The notes under the pieces: model-generated
What the model saw: the letters and a program-made list of their open reading frames with translations, nothing else
What the model was told of the DNA's origin: nothing
Database searches by the model: none
Position numbers and translations under genes: made by a program
Part shown: piece by piece, positions 11,971 through 25,489 of the stretch
How positions within the stretch are numbered: the first letter of the stretch is position 1
How the letters are laid out: each line of letters opens with the position of its first letter
Origin: Phorcus lineatus
Taxonomy: Eukaryota; Mollusca; Gastropoda; Trochida; Trochidae
Direction of reading: 5' to 3'
Length of the DNA: 64,000 bases
Assembly: GCA_921293015.1 (NCBI GenBank)
Contig: OV121097.1
Location: 15,313,924-15,377,923, forward strand

Positions 11971-13639
11971 TGTACCTTAAACAAATAGCAAAGACAAGTT
12001 TATATGAATACAGCTAGAGAGATAGCAGATCAGATTGAAAGGGACACTCTAGTTATTTTCTGTATGAACAGTCACCATTTTAGCCAGGGTCTAGCAACGC
12101 AAAAGTCGGCTATTGCACTTGTCATCAAAAACCTTTTTTTTAAAAAATTGTTTACTGCAGACACCCGAGCGATACTACGTTTTTGAACTTGTCTTAGTTT
12201 GGATAATAGATTTGATATATCATTGTCACGCAGATAGCCCACATACAGTTATCTCCCTATGACATTGGAGAGGAGTAAAATCTTGTTGTATGCCTGACGC
12301 AGCTGATTAACTAATCTATCGGCTCTGTGTTGAGATTCGACTTCGAGATATTGAGTTTTGCGTCATGTTGTGAGACACAAAAACTCAACAAGAAATATTG
12401 TTTTCTCAAGAGAAATATAGAAAAAGAAAAACACTAAACCATATATATATTTGAACCTTTAATGAACAATTATTATACATTATAAAGTACAAATACCAAA
12501 TAAAGAAATTAAGTTTGCAAATCTATATATTATTCATTACTTCAATAAATATATTTATGAATGCTTAAATTTCATACATAGATACATACATGCATATTTT
12601 CATACAATCATACATGCATACATACATACATACATACATACAAACATATATATTTAAGAAATGAATTAAGAGTTCGTAAAACTCATTCCAACAAAGTATA
12701 AATGAAAGCTTAAAAGTTTTTATAAGGGCAATATAACAGCAGGCAAGGATTCCTCCTTTCATACACATTTATGTGTATATGTCTTTATAACCCTGTATAT
12801 GAGTCAAAAATAAATATATGAATATTATATATTTATAAATGGATTGTTTTTACCTCTAACTTAATATTTTTCACTATCAAATGATATACATTTACACAAC
12901 AAGAGTAATTTCATGCAGCATGAATTGTGCATATTTAAACATTAGAATATATATTTAGGGTTTACCTCTACTGACATTTATAAAGTGTTGTTTTAATTTT
13001 AAGGTACAAAGCTAATAGTTGATAAATAAAGTATAGCAGAATGATGAGATTTTCATTTAAAGGAATAATGGTTTACATTTAAAGGGTTTCCAAATTAACA
13101 AAGAAGTATGTTAATCAATATCTCATCATTTAGGTCAATTTAAAAAAAAAGAACAATAAATAAGTTCTATCGATGAAGAATTTCAACAATACTACACTAG
13201 TCCATACCACACATGTACCATATTTTCCATATAATACCAAATTATGTTAAACATACCCTATTATACAATTTCATACCATTTCATGAGTGAGTGAGTTATC
13301 ATTAAACGCAATTTGACAAAATTTCAGCCTTTAACAGTGAATTCCATGCCATACCGTATCGTATCAGTCATACCATTACATACCATTCCTTACAAAACCA
13401 CATATAACCAAACTACACCTAACAATAATTGTCCGTCAAATAGCATAGCAAACCATACCATACCTCACTTTATCATACCGTATCGTAACGTCCCAGACAT
13501 ACCATACTATATTAAACATACCACCATATCATTACATACCTTACCGTGAGTATGTTGTTTGGCGCTTTTGACCATTATTCAGCAATTAAGATCGCATACC
13601 ATACCTTTCTATAGCATACCATCTCAAATCATATCATAT
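11971..13639. other. Spacer between the 113-bp array and the LTR, no gene
   Basis: Contains a CATA microsatellite (about 12590-12645), the block also found near 6150-6560, and CCATACC-type low-complexity DNA from about 13195. This is the empty site for the LINE inserted after unit 1: CTTCAATAAATATATTTATG (12540-12559) reads on without interruption. Confidence 0.5.
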
Positions 13640-15412
13640 TGTGACGACCATGCAATGATAGCCTCTTGTCAGGATGGCTAATTCTTCTCAATAATTAATA
13701 CTTCAAGGCAAATGATAAATCAACAAATGGTTTTAAAGTTCAATAACGATTTTATTTGGTGATGAAACACCCAACTGAAAAATATGTATATATGAAGATT
13801 CAAGCGAGATCATAGAGCAACAATAATTGCATTATTACTTATCACAGAATCTTATTCACACAACACTAAACAATAAACTGTAATACTGATAAGTATCAGA
13901 ATCAAACGTCTAAACTCTGGATAAACAGCACTTGTATGATAAATATGAGATCTATATGTGTGATATGCAATGTCTTAACACCATATAGGTTTACATCAAC
14001 TTTGCTTTATACTTATGAAATATAATCTTTAAGTGATTTAAAATGAGTTATTACTTTATAGACAGAATCTTATGCCTTCAACAAGATCACAGATTGATAT
14101 CAACAAACTTCTGAGATCAAATCCGTAGAGATAATGCTTGATTGTGCTTATATTTGTAATTATACAATACTTATGATTAAAGAGATATCAACAATAGATA
14201 AAAATAGACTTCAACAGTATATCTCAATTAGTCTATACCAGAAATATCTCAACCCTGACAACTGTAATAGAATTCACAGTGATCAACTTTATATTCAAAC
14301 AACTATAATATCACTGAACTACAGTTGTTTATCACTTCAACAACTGTAAAACTTTGTCTGAAAGAACCACTGAGAAACAGACAATCTCACAAAAATACTT
14401 CTTCTAATATCACAGAAATTTACCCTGTAATATGTCAATAAATACTTTCAAGTTGAACCGCTACAGCTACGTTACTGTATTATCATATTTCAACGTGAAA
14501 CAATCTCAATATTAAATGCACCCTGAGTTTAACTCAGTCTGCAACATTCATTAACTTTGTGAGAATATAACCCTGAACACTCCGGTAAAACTTTAAAATG
14601 AGCGCGAGTGTTCGCTAATAAATTATCTGCCAAAAACACAATACTACTTTATCCTATCGTTATTTATGTGAACCTGAATTACAACGCTATTATAACAACC
14701 CTCCAAAATTTCTGATTAACCCAACTAACCTAATGACGAGTGACGCTAACACGACCTTTTCACTACGGCGATGACAGGCTAACCTGGGCCAGTCGACTGG
14801 CACCTCTATTTATACCCTCCGATCTTGTGGAATTCTGTGCAATCTTGTGCAATCTTGTGGAAAACGCTTGTGGAAAACGCTTGTGAAATTCCCTTGTGGA
14901 ATAGGCTTGTGGAATTTGCTTGTGGAATATGCTTGTGGAGTATGCACCAAGTGACGTGCACCCGATGAAGATGACAGAAATGTCTATCAAAATTACCTAA
15001 ATACAATCTGTTTCAACTACTGGAGCCCTAAAATAGCATAATAATTCATTTATAGGCAATGATATAATCCTAACCATGAATAAAGAGAAGATCTAAGTTT
15101 GACATATACACTATCGCGTAACTTACCCGCGAAAGTTTGACAGCTGTGACCCGGAAGTAAACAATGTGTGACCTGGGTCAGGGGTCAAGGTAATTTGACA
15201 TGAAAAGTTATGCTAGATGCGAACACGAGGGGAGTGTTGAGAGGTAAACAAAAGATATTAATGCTGAATTACAATGTTAATATTTACTGATGGCAAAGGA
15301 GAATTGATGAGAAAACATTTAGTGACATTTACATTTATCGGGAAGTATGATAATGTATGACAATAAATCACAGTTAATCAGAATATATGAATTAAAAAGT
15401 CGGTTCCTCACA
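13640..15412. mobile_element. Probable solo LTR (1.77 kb) of a retrotransposon
   Basis: An insertion present only between units 2 and 3. It begins TGTGACGACC and ends GGTTCCTCACA, so it has TG...CA ends and a short imperfect inverted repeat. It is flanked by ATAT at 13636-13639 and 15413-15416. No protease, reverse transcriptase or integrase is seen, which fits a solo LTR left by recombination. A large non-autonomous DNA element is the alternative. Flanking CATATCAT / ATCATACC sequence belongs to the spacer. Confidence 0.55.
14822..14945. repeat. Minisatellite of CTTGTGGAA words inside the LTR
   Basis: About ten imperfect copies of a roughly 12-base word (GCTTGTGGAATA and variants) in a row. 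Its minus-strand reading gives short frames rich in FHK/YST, which are by-products. Confidence 0.7.
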
Positions 15413-15560
15413 ATATCATACCATAACCTACATCATATCACATCACTCTATATCACATCACATCATTATAATGATTAATCTACCGCCGAACCATATCATG
15501 ACTAATAACAAATCATTGAATTCCAATAAAACCTTAATTTAGAAACATATCAATATGAAA

Positions 15561-15842
15561 CCTAAGCATTTGCATGATTAATGTATTTGCTTGATTGAAA
15601 GATAATACTTTTTTACCTTTTTAAAACGACTACACCTGTAAGTATACGTTCCAAAATAGAAACAGACAAAGCAGGTGATGATACCTTACACCGCATTCGA
15701 CTCATCTTACGTGACACAATATATTGCAATAGGCGACAACAGGAAAATTGAACACTTAACACCTGGAATTTATTAATTAGATCCTCATTATAAAAGTACG
15801 AGACGAACACCTCAACATCAATCGGACTTTCCTCAACCGAAA
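15561..15842 (+). promoter_or_regulatory. Promoter of unit 3
   Basis: TATAAAAG at 15789-15796, with the same E-boxes and octamer-like site as unit 2. The conserved block starts right after the spacer sequence that resumes beyond the LTR insertion. Confidence 0.65.
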
Positions 15843-16940
15843 ATGAAGACCCTCATCATATTTCTGTCCGTCGTGGGCATTTGTGCTGCCTTTTGGTCGG
15901 TAAGTTAACGATATACTTCTTTGAACATGTCTTCTTCTTCAGAAATCTAATGGTATAACTTTCAACATTTATTTAAATCATTCTTTCATTCCGACAAATT
16001 TTTCACTTGCAAAAGAATTTGATTCCGGCAAATCTGGCAGAGTTTTATGAGAACTGCAGTATAAGCAGTAAAATTCAATGCGGCTTTGACTTTATGTTTT
16101 GGATTTTCTGTGCATTTCAAATACACAAGTAACTTATATATTCAATCTCAAAGTAAACCATGTACTAGTTAAACAGCTCGATCTGAATGTCACTTTAAAA
16201 GCCAAACATGACAATGTAAAACGTGATTCAGTTTGCTTTCCTTTTCATATTATTAGTCAAAGCCTGAAAGCACTACAAGCAAACCCAGATACCCGCCAAA
16301 CTTTACAACCAGTAACCCATTGAGAAAAAGTGAGCAGCCTAAAAGCCCACCAAGTGAGCAGCCTGGAGGCCCAACAAGTGAGCAGCCTGGAGGCCCATCA
16401 GATGAGAAGCCTAAAGGCCCAACAGGTGAGCAGCCTGGAGGCCCATCAGGTGAGCAGCCCAGAGGCCCACCAAGTGAGCAGCCCAGAGGTCCACCAGGTG
16501 AGCAGCCTAGATGCCCATCAGGTGAGCAGCCTAGACGCCCATCAGGTGACCAGCCTAGACGCCCATCAGGTGTTCAGCCTAGACGCCAATCAGGTGAGCA
16601 GCCTGGAGGCCCATCAGGTGAGAAGCCCAGAGGCCCACCAGGTGAGCAGCCTAGACGCCCATCAGGTGACCAGCCTAGACGCCCATCAGGTGACCAGCCT
16701 AGACGCCCATCAGGTGACAAGCCTAAAGGCCCAACAGGTGAGCAGCCTGGAGGCCCATCAGGTGAGCAGCCTAGAGGCCCATCAGGTGAGCAGCCTAGAG
16801 GCCCTACAAATGAGCAGCCTAGAGGCACAGAAAGTGAGCAGCCTAGAGGCCCAGAAAGTGAGCAGCCTAGAGGCCCAAATAATGACCAGTCTAGAGGCCC
16901 AACAAGTGACCAGCCTAGAGGCCCAACAAGTGACCAGTGA
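15843..16940 (+). CDS. Secreted octapeptide-repeat protein, unit 3 (2 exons)
   Basis: Exon 1 is 15843-15899 (signal peptide, phase 0, GTAAGT donor). Intron 1 is 357 bases, the same as in units 2 and 4. The acceptor AG is at 16255-16256 and exon 2 is 16257-16940. The mature part is the 24-residue header and 25 octapeptides plus SDQ, giving about 246 residues in total. Compared with unit 2 it lacks some GDQPKGPT/GEQPGGPS copies and has more PRRPSGDQ copies, so length changes are in whole 24-bp steps. All splice signals are intact, making it one of the best candidates for an active short gene. Confidence 0.8.
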
Positions 16941-16971
16941 CTTATTGATGATAAAGTCCAGTTGACCATCG

Positions 16972-16977
16972 AATAAA
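16972..16977 (+). terminator. Polyadenylation signal AATAAA, unit 3
   Basis: Conserved GACCATCGAATAAA context 31 bases after the stop. Confidence 0.7.
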
Positions 16978-18537
16978 ATTCCATGCATTTGGATTTTGTT
17001 GTTGTCTTGCCTTTACCTGTATTATATCGAAACCTTATATCACTACCTTACAAACCAATATTAATGACCAACAGAGCTTCAAAAACTTTTCTCATCATTC
17101 TTCGTATTTAAAAGAACATATATTATCCAAACTATGAATTCACATCAACGCGCTCAAGTACGATTAACTACAGTTGCTTTGCAAATCCTAGAAGTTTACT
17201 ACTAGTATTAGCAAAAGGTTTTTGAAACGCACGTGTCAATAGTATGTTATTATTGTCATATGACCAACATTATTATTATTGATACTATTAAAGACAGAAA
17301 TTGAATAATCTTAAGAATACACCAACATGCAATGTTAGATTTCTTTCTGATACCTCAACAATTCCCGTACAGCTTCACATACAAAATTTAAGCCTTGCGA
17401 ACGAAATATAAAAAATGAACTTCCTAGAAAATAATCTAAGAATAAATTTCGACATGCATCTTATTAATTAAGCTCATGCTCCAAACTACTGGTTTCAAGA
17501 TGATCCTGAAAGCTTTCTATGCCTTTCTGAAAGAGTATGCTGACTTCTTTGTGAAACAGACCCAAAATACCAATAACTGTTTCAACTGCTGTACAAGTAC
17601 ACACAATAAAATGTATCTCTAAGATTTGTGATGTTCATGTTTACTGGCTAAACATTCTTACATCGGTCCATCAGAGAACTTTTTAAAATGTTGATCAATT
17701 CTCGTGATATCATGGATTTCATAACGGTTTCGAATTACTAGACTCCAAATCAAAAATATCAATGTGAAATGAACCTCGAGATATCAATGAGAAACATACT
17801 ATTTCAGAAAAAGCTTTTCAAAACAATATTGCGAACTATCTTCGATGTTTTAGAAAAAGAAAATATTGTAATAATAAATAGTCCGGTGATTGATATTTTA
17901 TACAATTGTCCAACAATGAAAACCTATTTAATCAATAGAATTATTTATTATAACTGAAAAGAAATGCAAACAAGTATCATTATTTGGAAAAAGCCTAAGC
18001 CGAACGTTTTCCTTCAATCGCAAAGTGAACAGGATATAATCATTTGTCACCTTGAAATCAGTGAGAGGTTTGGTACCTGACGAGCAAAAGCAAGTAAAAT
18101 ACTAATGCCTGTCACGAATGTATGAACAGTTGTTCCTCGGGATGCCTTTAGTAAATAAGACTTTCATTTTGAAAATTAATTTATTGAGCAGTAATTTTTA
18201 ACCACATCTTGTGCACGTCCTAAAGCACTGTGCACGTAACTAAGTGAAATAGATAATGATAGATAATCAGTAGAATGATAAGATGTCTTAAGAAGATATT
18301 TTAGATAACTTATTTGTGAAATGTGAGAAAAACCCAACAAGCCTGTCAGTTCGAACATTTGTGCGAATAGCCATAAATTCAAACTGTTTCGAAGGTTAGG
18401 TTAGGAGTGAGTGTGACTAGTTGCAAATATGATACAAACTGGAAACGATCAGTTGATTTCATTTGGACCTTAAGAATCTTGCGAATTAACTTGTGTGTTT
18501 GTGGAAACAAATCTACTATTGTTTTATACCAATTAAG
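16978..18537. other. Spacer after unit 3
   Basis: Near-copy of 9719-11094 with small indels, such as a TTAA-type insertion near 17463 that breaks the short frame open at 10150, and extra sequence near 18190-18340. No gene seen. Confidence 0.5.
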
Positions 18538-19410
18538 CTCCAAAAATAAATGCAGTTATCACCAAAAGAACAATCACACCACAAGCACTTGAAATCAGCT
18601 TATTCAAGGAAAACGCTGTACAAAGAGTAAATGAAGTTTCTACGACAAGAACATTCACAAGGCAAGCATTTGAAATCAGAATATTCAAGGTAAGAATTTC
18701 AACAAAGTAGAACATGTTGTAAATCCCAATTGAAATACGTAAATATAAATAAAATTTACACCAGAGAATTCCCACAGCAACTACTCGAAACCAGCATATT
18801 CAATTAAATAATTTCAACAAAGTTGCTCATTAAGTATATGTCAAACAAAATATGTAAGAATAAATTAATCTTTCACAAGACCATTCACACGACAATGAAA
18901 CCAGATTATTCCAGGAAACATATAAAATGTAGCTAATGTTATAAATTTAAATCAAATGCTGTACATAAAAATAAAAGACGTTTTTACTACTAGCCATTTC
19001 ACAAGTCAAATAACTTACATTACACCTTCTCGGGGGAAAAATATGAGTAAAGGAGCTCATACTGTAAATGTCAAACATAATACGTAATTATATAAAGCTT
19101 TCCCCTGAGAATTCAAATAGCAATCACTCGAAACCAGCGTTTTCAAAGAAAGAATTTCAACAAAGCAGCTCATGTTGTAAATTTCAATTAATATATGTAA
19201 ACATAAATGAAGTTTTCACAAGAGAATACACACTGCAATGAAATCAAATCATTAGAGGACGTATATAAAAGTAGCTTATATTTTAAACTTAAATCAAATG
19301 CTGAAAAAAGAATAAATAACGTTTTCACGACTAGGCCAAGCACACATCAATCACTTGAATTTTCGAGGAACATATATGAAAAATGTTACTCATACTGTCA
19401 ATGTAAATAA
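18538..19410. repeat. Diverged ~113-bp tandem array, copy after unit 3
   Basis: Same order of diverged monomers as 11095-11970, so monomer by monomer it is the duplicate of that array and not an independent expansion. Confidence 0.7.
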
Positions 19411-22191
19411 CCGTTGTACCTTAAACAAATAGCAAAGACAAGTTTATACGAATACAGCTAGAGAGATAGCAGATCAGATTGAAAGGGACACTCTAGTTAT
19501 TTTCTGTATGAACAGTCACCATTTCAGCCAGGGTCTAGCAACGCAAAAGTCGGCTATTGCACTTGTCATCAAAAACCTTTTTTTTAAAATTATTTACTGC
19601 AGACACCCGAGCGATACTACGTTTTTGAACTTGTCTTAGTTTGGATAATAGATTTGATATATCATTGTCACGCAGATAGCCCACATACAGTTCTCTCCCT
19701 ATGACATTAGAGAGGAGTAAAATTTTGTTGTATGCCTGACGCAGCTGATTAACTAATCTATCGGTTCTGTGTTGAGATTCGACTTTGATATATTGAGTTT
19801 TGCGTCATGTTGTAAGTCCCAAAAACTCAACAATTAATATTGTTTTCTCAAGAGAAATATCGAAAAAGAAAAACAATAAACAATATATATAACTGAACCT
19901 TTAATGAACAATTATTATACATTATAAAGTACAAATACCAAATAAAGAAATTAAGTTTGCAAATCTATATATAATTCATTACTTCAATAGTTATATGTAT
20001 GAATGAATGCTTAAATTTCATAAAAAGATACATACATGCATATTTTCATACAAGCATACATGCATACATGCATACATACATACATACATACATACAAACA
20101 TACATACATACATACACACATACATGTTTATATTTAAGAAATGAATTAAGAATTCGTAAAACTCATTCAAACAAAATTTAAATGGAAGCTTAAAAGTTTT
20201 TATAAGGGCAATATAACAGCAGGCAAGGATTCCTCCTTTCATACACATTTATTTGTATATGTCTTTATAACCCTGTATATGACTCCAATATAAATATATG
20301 AATATTATTTTTTTTTATAAATGGATTGTTTTTACCTCTAACTTAATATTTTTCACTGTCAAATAATATACATTTACACAACATGAGTAATTTCATGCAG
20401 CATGAATTGTGCATGTTTAAACATTAGTATATATATTCATGGCACGGTTTAATTCTAATGACATTTATAAAGTGGTGTTTTCATTTTAAGGTCCAAAGCT
20501 AATAGTTGATAAATAAAGTATAGCCGAATGATGAGATTTTCTTTAAATGGAATAATGGGATACATTTAAAGGGTTTCCAAATTAACAAAGAAGTATGTTT
20601 ACTCATTATATCATCATTTAGGTCAATTTAAAAAGAAAGAACAATACATAAAGAAAAAAAGTAGTATATCTACAAAACTTGTTTCTCATTCCATTTACCA
20701 ACTCTCAAATTCATCTTAAAGAAAAACTATATATCACAAATATCATACCACATCCCTTCCTATCTTATCATTTGATATTATTTGCATTCAATCCTAATAC
20801 ATAGCATGTCATATCATTTAACATACCAAATGATTTCAATTGACATATTGATAATGAAGTATTTCATATCATATATCACAAATCATATACTACACATGCC
20901 ATAGAATACCATACCATAGAGTACCATAAAATACCATACAACCGGAACATCCCATACCATGACTGACCAATACATCGCCATTAGCAGTGCATACCATACC
21001 ATGACATTTCATATATTTATAAGTTTTAAATGTTTAAGAACCGTGTATATAACTAAATATGTAAAATAATATTTAATTTTTCATTACATGGGATTATGAT
21101 ATACATTTTTAGGGGTTTCCAAATTAACAAGGAAGTATGTCTAATCAATTTTCTCATCCTTCAGGTCAATGAAAAAGGAAAACAAGTTCTATCCATAACG
21201 AAAATTTAAAAAAAATATCTACAAAACTGGTTTCTCATTCCATTAACCAACTCTTAAATTTCTCCCAAAGAAAATATTAAAACTTCTACAAATATCATAT
21301 CGACTCCCCCCTCCCTCCCCCCCTCCTCTTCATATCTTATAATTTGATATCATTTGCATTCAATCCTAATACATAGCATGTCATATCATGAAACATATCA
21401 AACATATCAATTGACATATTGTTTATCAAATAGTATTTCATATTAGATCATATATCACATATCATAAACTACACATGCCATAGAATACCATACCATAGAG
21501 TACCATAAAATACCATACAACCGGTACATCCCATACCATGCCTGACCAATACATCGCCATTGGCAGTGCATACCATACCATGACATCCCATACCTAAACA
21601 TTCAATAGCATGATTGAGTGAGCAAGTTATTGTTTAGCGCCGCTTGATCAATATTTTGCCATTAATATGTACACCATACCGTTCCGTACAGTATCAACCA
21701 TGACATAAGATAGCACAACATTGAAGAGTATAGCTTGGCAAAGTATGCAAAACCATATTAACCACACCATACTTTACTATAGCATACCATACTGTAACTT
21801 ACATAAGTAAGTTAATGTTCAGCGCAGCTTGACCAATATACAGCAATTAACAGAGCATACCATGCAATTTCAACAATATCACATTATGCCATACCACACA
21901 TGTACCATATCATACCATATAATACCATACTATATTAAACATACCATACTATACCATTCCATACCATACCGTGAATAAGTTGTTTAGCGCCATTTGACCA
22001 TTTTTTAGCAATTACGAGCGCTTACCATACCTTTCCATACCATACCATATATTACATCACATCACATCAAAATAATGATTCATCTACCGCCCACCCTTCC
22101 ATTTAAAAATAAAACACTTTTAAAAATCTTGGCTAATGGCAAATCATTGAATTCCAATAAAACCTTAATTTAGAAAAATATGAATATGAAA
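19411..22191. repeat. CCATA-rich spacer between units 3 and 4
   Basis: Contains a CATA/TACA microsatellite at about 20024-20125 and the paired blocks 20440-21030 and 21080-21600. CATACC-type low-complexity DNA runs to about 22050. It aligns with 6019-8229. No coding sequence is supported. Confidence 0.5.
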
Positions 22192-22473
22192 CCTAAGCAT
22201 TTGCATGATTAATGTATTTGTTTGATTGAAAGATAATACTTTTTTACCTTTTTAAAACGACTACACCTGTAAGTATACGTTCCAAAATAGAAACGGACAA
22301 AGGAGGTGATGATACCTTACACCGCATTCGACTCATCTTACGTGACACAATATATTGCAATAGGCGACAACAGGAAAATTGAACACTTAACACCTGGAAT
22401 TTATTAATTAGATCCTCGTTATAAAAGTACGAGACGAACACCTCAACATCAATCGGACTTTCCTCAACCGAAA
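22192..22473 (+). promoter_or_regulatory. Promoter of unit 4
   Basis: TATAAAAG at 22420-22427. It is nearly identical to the unit 2 promoter; one of the few changes is A to G just before the TATA box (TCCTCGTTATAAAAG). Confidence 0.65.
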
Positions 22474-23667
22474 ATGAAGACCCTCATCATTTTTCTGTCC
22501 GTCGTGGGCATTTGTGCTGCCTTTTGGTCGGTAAGTTAACGATATACTTCTTTGAACATGTCTTCTTCTTCAGAAATCTAATGGTATAACTTTCAACATT
22601 TATTTAAATCATTCTTTCATTCCGACAAATTTTTCACTTGCAAAAGAATTTGATTCCGGCAAATCTGGCAGAGTTTTATGAGAACTGCAGTATAAGCAGT
22701 AAAATTCAATGCGGCTTTGACTTTATGTTTTGGAATTTCTGTGCATTTCAAATACACAAGTAACTTATATATTCTATCTCAAAGTAAACCATGTACTAGT
22801 TAAACAGCTCGATCTGAATGTCACTTTAAAAGCCAAACATGACAATGTAAAACGTGATTCAGTTTGCTTTCCTTTTCATATTATTAGTCAAAGCCTGAAA
22901 GCACTACAAGCAAACCCAGATACCCGCCAAACTTTACAACCAGTAACCCGTTGAGAAAAAGTGAGCAGCCTAAAAGCCCACCAAGTGAGCAGCCTGGAGG
23001 CCCAACAAGTGAGCAGCCTGGAGGCCCATCAGATGAGAAGCCTAAAGGCCCAACAGGTGAGCAGCCTAGAGGCCCATCAGGTGAGAAGCCCAGGGGCCCC
23101 CCAGGTGAGCAGCCCAGAGGTCCACCAGGTGAGCAGCCTAGATGCCCATCAGGTGAGCAGCCTAGACGCCCATCAGGTGACCAGCCTAGACGCCCATCAG
23201 GTGACCAGCCTAGACGCCAATCAGGTGACCAGCCTAAAGGCCCAACAGGTGAGCAGCCTGGAGGCCCATCAGGTGAGAAGCCCAGAGGCCCACCAGGTAA
23301 GCAGCCTAGAGGCCCATCATATGACCAGCCAAGAGGCCCACCATGTGACCAGCCAAGACGCCCATCAGGTGACCAGCCTAGACGCCCATCAGGTGACCAA
23401 CCTAAAGGCCCAACAGGTGAGCAGCCTGGAGGCCCATCAGGTGAGCAATCTAGAGGCCCAACAAGTGAGCAGCCTAGAGGCCCATCAGGTGAGCAGCCTA
23501 GAGGCCCATTAGGTGAGCAGCCAAGAGGCCCATCAGGTGACCAGCCTGGACCCCCATCAGGTGACCAGCGTGGAGGCCCAACAAGTGAACAGCCGAGAGG
23601 TCCAACAAGTGAGCAGCCTAGAGGTCCAAATAGTGACCAGCCTAGAGGCCCAACAAGTGACCAGTGA
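22474..23667 (+). CDS. Secreted octapeptide-repeat protein, unit 4 (2 exons)
   Basis: Exon 1 is 22474-22530 and exon 2 is 22888-23667 after an intact AG at 22886-22887. Exon 2 has the header and 29 octapeptides plus SDQ, for about 278 residues in all, the longest of the short genes. Its C-terminal third differs from units 1 to 3: instead of the ESEQPRGP/NNDQSRGP series it has GEQPRGPL, GDQPGPPS, GDQRGGPT and NSDQPRGP. This suggests separate repeat turnover at the 3' end. Frame and splice sites are intact. Function is unknown; a secreted disordered structural protein is inferred. Confidence 0.8.
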
Positions 23668-23698
23668 CTTATTGATGATAAAGTCCAGTTGACCATCG

Positions 23699-23704
23699 AA
23701 TAAA
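23699..23704 (+). terminator. Polyadenylation signal AATAAA, unit 4
   Basis: Same context and spacing as the other units. Confidence 0.7.
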
Positions 23705-25489
23705 ATCCCATGCATTTTGATTTTGTTATTGTCTTGCCATTACCTATATTATATCGAAACCTTGTATAACTACCTCACAAACCAATATTAATGACCAACA
23801 GAGCTTCAAAAACTTTTCTCATAATTCTTCGTATTTAAAAGAACATATATTATCCAAACTCGGAATTCACATCAACGCACACAAGTACGATTAACTACAG
23901 TTGCTTTGCAAATCCTAGAAGTTTACTATAAGCAAAAGGTTTTTTGAAACGCACGTGTCAATAGTATGTTATTATTATCATATGACCAACATTATTATTA
24001 TTGATAATTTTAAAGTCAGTGATTAAAAAGTCTAAAAAAATACACCAACATTCAATGAATGATTTTTTTTCTGAAATCGCAATACTCCCCGTACAGCTTT
24101 ACATACAAAACTTAAGCCTTGCTGAATTCCGTGGTCATTCTTTTCTGTGCCACCCCCTAAAAGTAATGAACCTAAACTTGGTAGCCCTGTCAGAAGTCTC
24201 CTAGAGTCTGGTACCTATCGTGCATCGAAGCTTGACATAGACAATGATGGTTGCCAGCCTTTATTGCTAATAAGAGACGACTTCATATAGTTTGCATATC
24301 GTTTTCAAACAAGTAATTGTCGTGTAAAATAGTTTTTAACAAGTTTTTTTAATTTATGGATAATAGCAAATTATTCAATGCATCATCATATCATTCATAT
24401 ATCAACTATTGTTTACTTATAGAGACAGATAAATAAAACGTTTTGTTTTCAATACAACCGAGAACATACCTTATACACATACGTTGAAATGCATAAACAT
24501 GTCCTATCGTTTTTATTTAAGTGACTGCACCTTCAGTTTATAAGCCACAACGAAATATACAAAATGAACTTCCTAGAAAATAATTCAAGAATAAATTTCG
24601 ACATGCATCTAATGATCATACTCAAAACTACTGGTTTTAAGATGATCCTGAAAGCTTCTATGCCTTTCTGAAAGAGTATGCTGAGATGTTTGTAAAACAG
24701 ACCCAAAATACCAATAACTGTTTCAACTGCTGTACAAGTACACACAATAAAATGTATCTCTAAGATTTGTAATGGGAGTCGCTCAAGATACAATCCCTCT
24801 TCATCCTTCAATACATACTTGACAGGATTAGTAGGCCGTTCATGTTTACTGGCTGAACATTCTTACACTGATCCCTCAGAGAACTTTTCCAAATGTTGAT
24901 CAATTCTCGTGATCATCACTGTTTCGAATTACAGGACTCCAAATTCCAAAATATCAATGTAAAATGAACCTCGATCATAAAGATATATTAATGAGAAACG
25001 TATACGTTATTAAAGAAGAAGTTATTAAAAACAATAATGCGAACTATCTTTATTGTTCTTTTTATGTATATTATATTGATAAATTTGATAGTTCAGTGAT
25101 TGAAATTCAAAAAGATTTGTCCAACAATGAAAACATATTTAGTAAATACAATTGTAAATTTCAAATGAAAAACAATGTAAACTTTATTATTATTTGAAAA
25201 AAACCCAACCAAAACGTTTTCCTTCAATCGCATAGTGATCAGGATATAATCATTTGTCACATGAAATCGGTGAGAGGTTTGGTACCTGACGAGCAAAAGC
25301 GAGTAAAATACTAATGCCTTTCACGAATGTATGAAACGATGCTCCGAAGGGACGCATTTAGTAAATCATTGATAGTTCTCCAAATTTCATCAAAGTAAGA
25401 CATCCCTTTTGAGAATTAGTTCATAGCGTCGTTACTTTTTCACTACACCTTGTGCACGTCTTAAAAGGCACTACAATTTATCATCCAAA
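23705..25489. other. Spacer after unit 4, older copy
   Basis: Aligns with the spacers after units 1 to 3 but is more diverged, and it keeps the stretch deleted after units 2 and 3 (compare 24100-24500 with 1120-1560). No gene. Confidence 0.5.

Noticed and set aside
13313..13549. TIPYHTIP-type frames in the CCATACC tracts (also 27807, 28648, 35643)
   Set aside because: They are direct translations of CATACC low-complexity DNA, with no conserved start or stop between copies.
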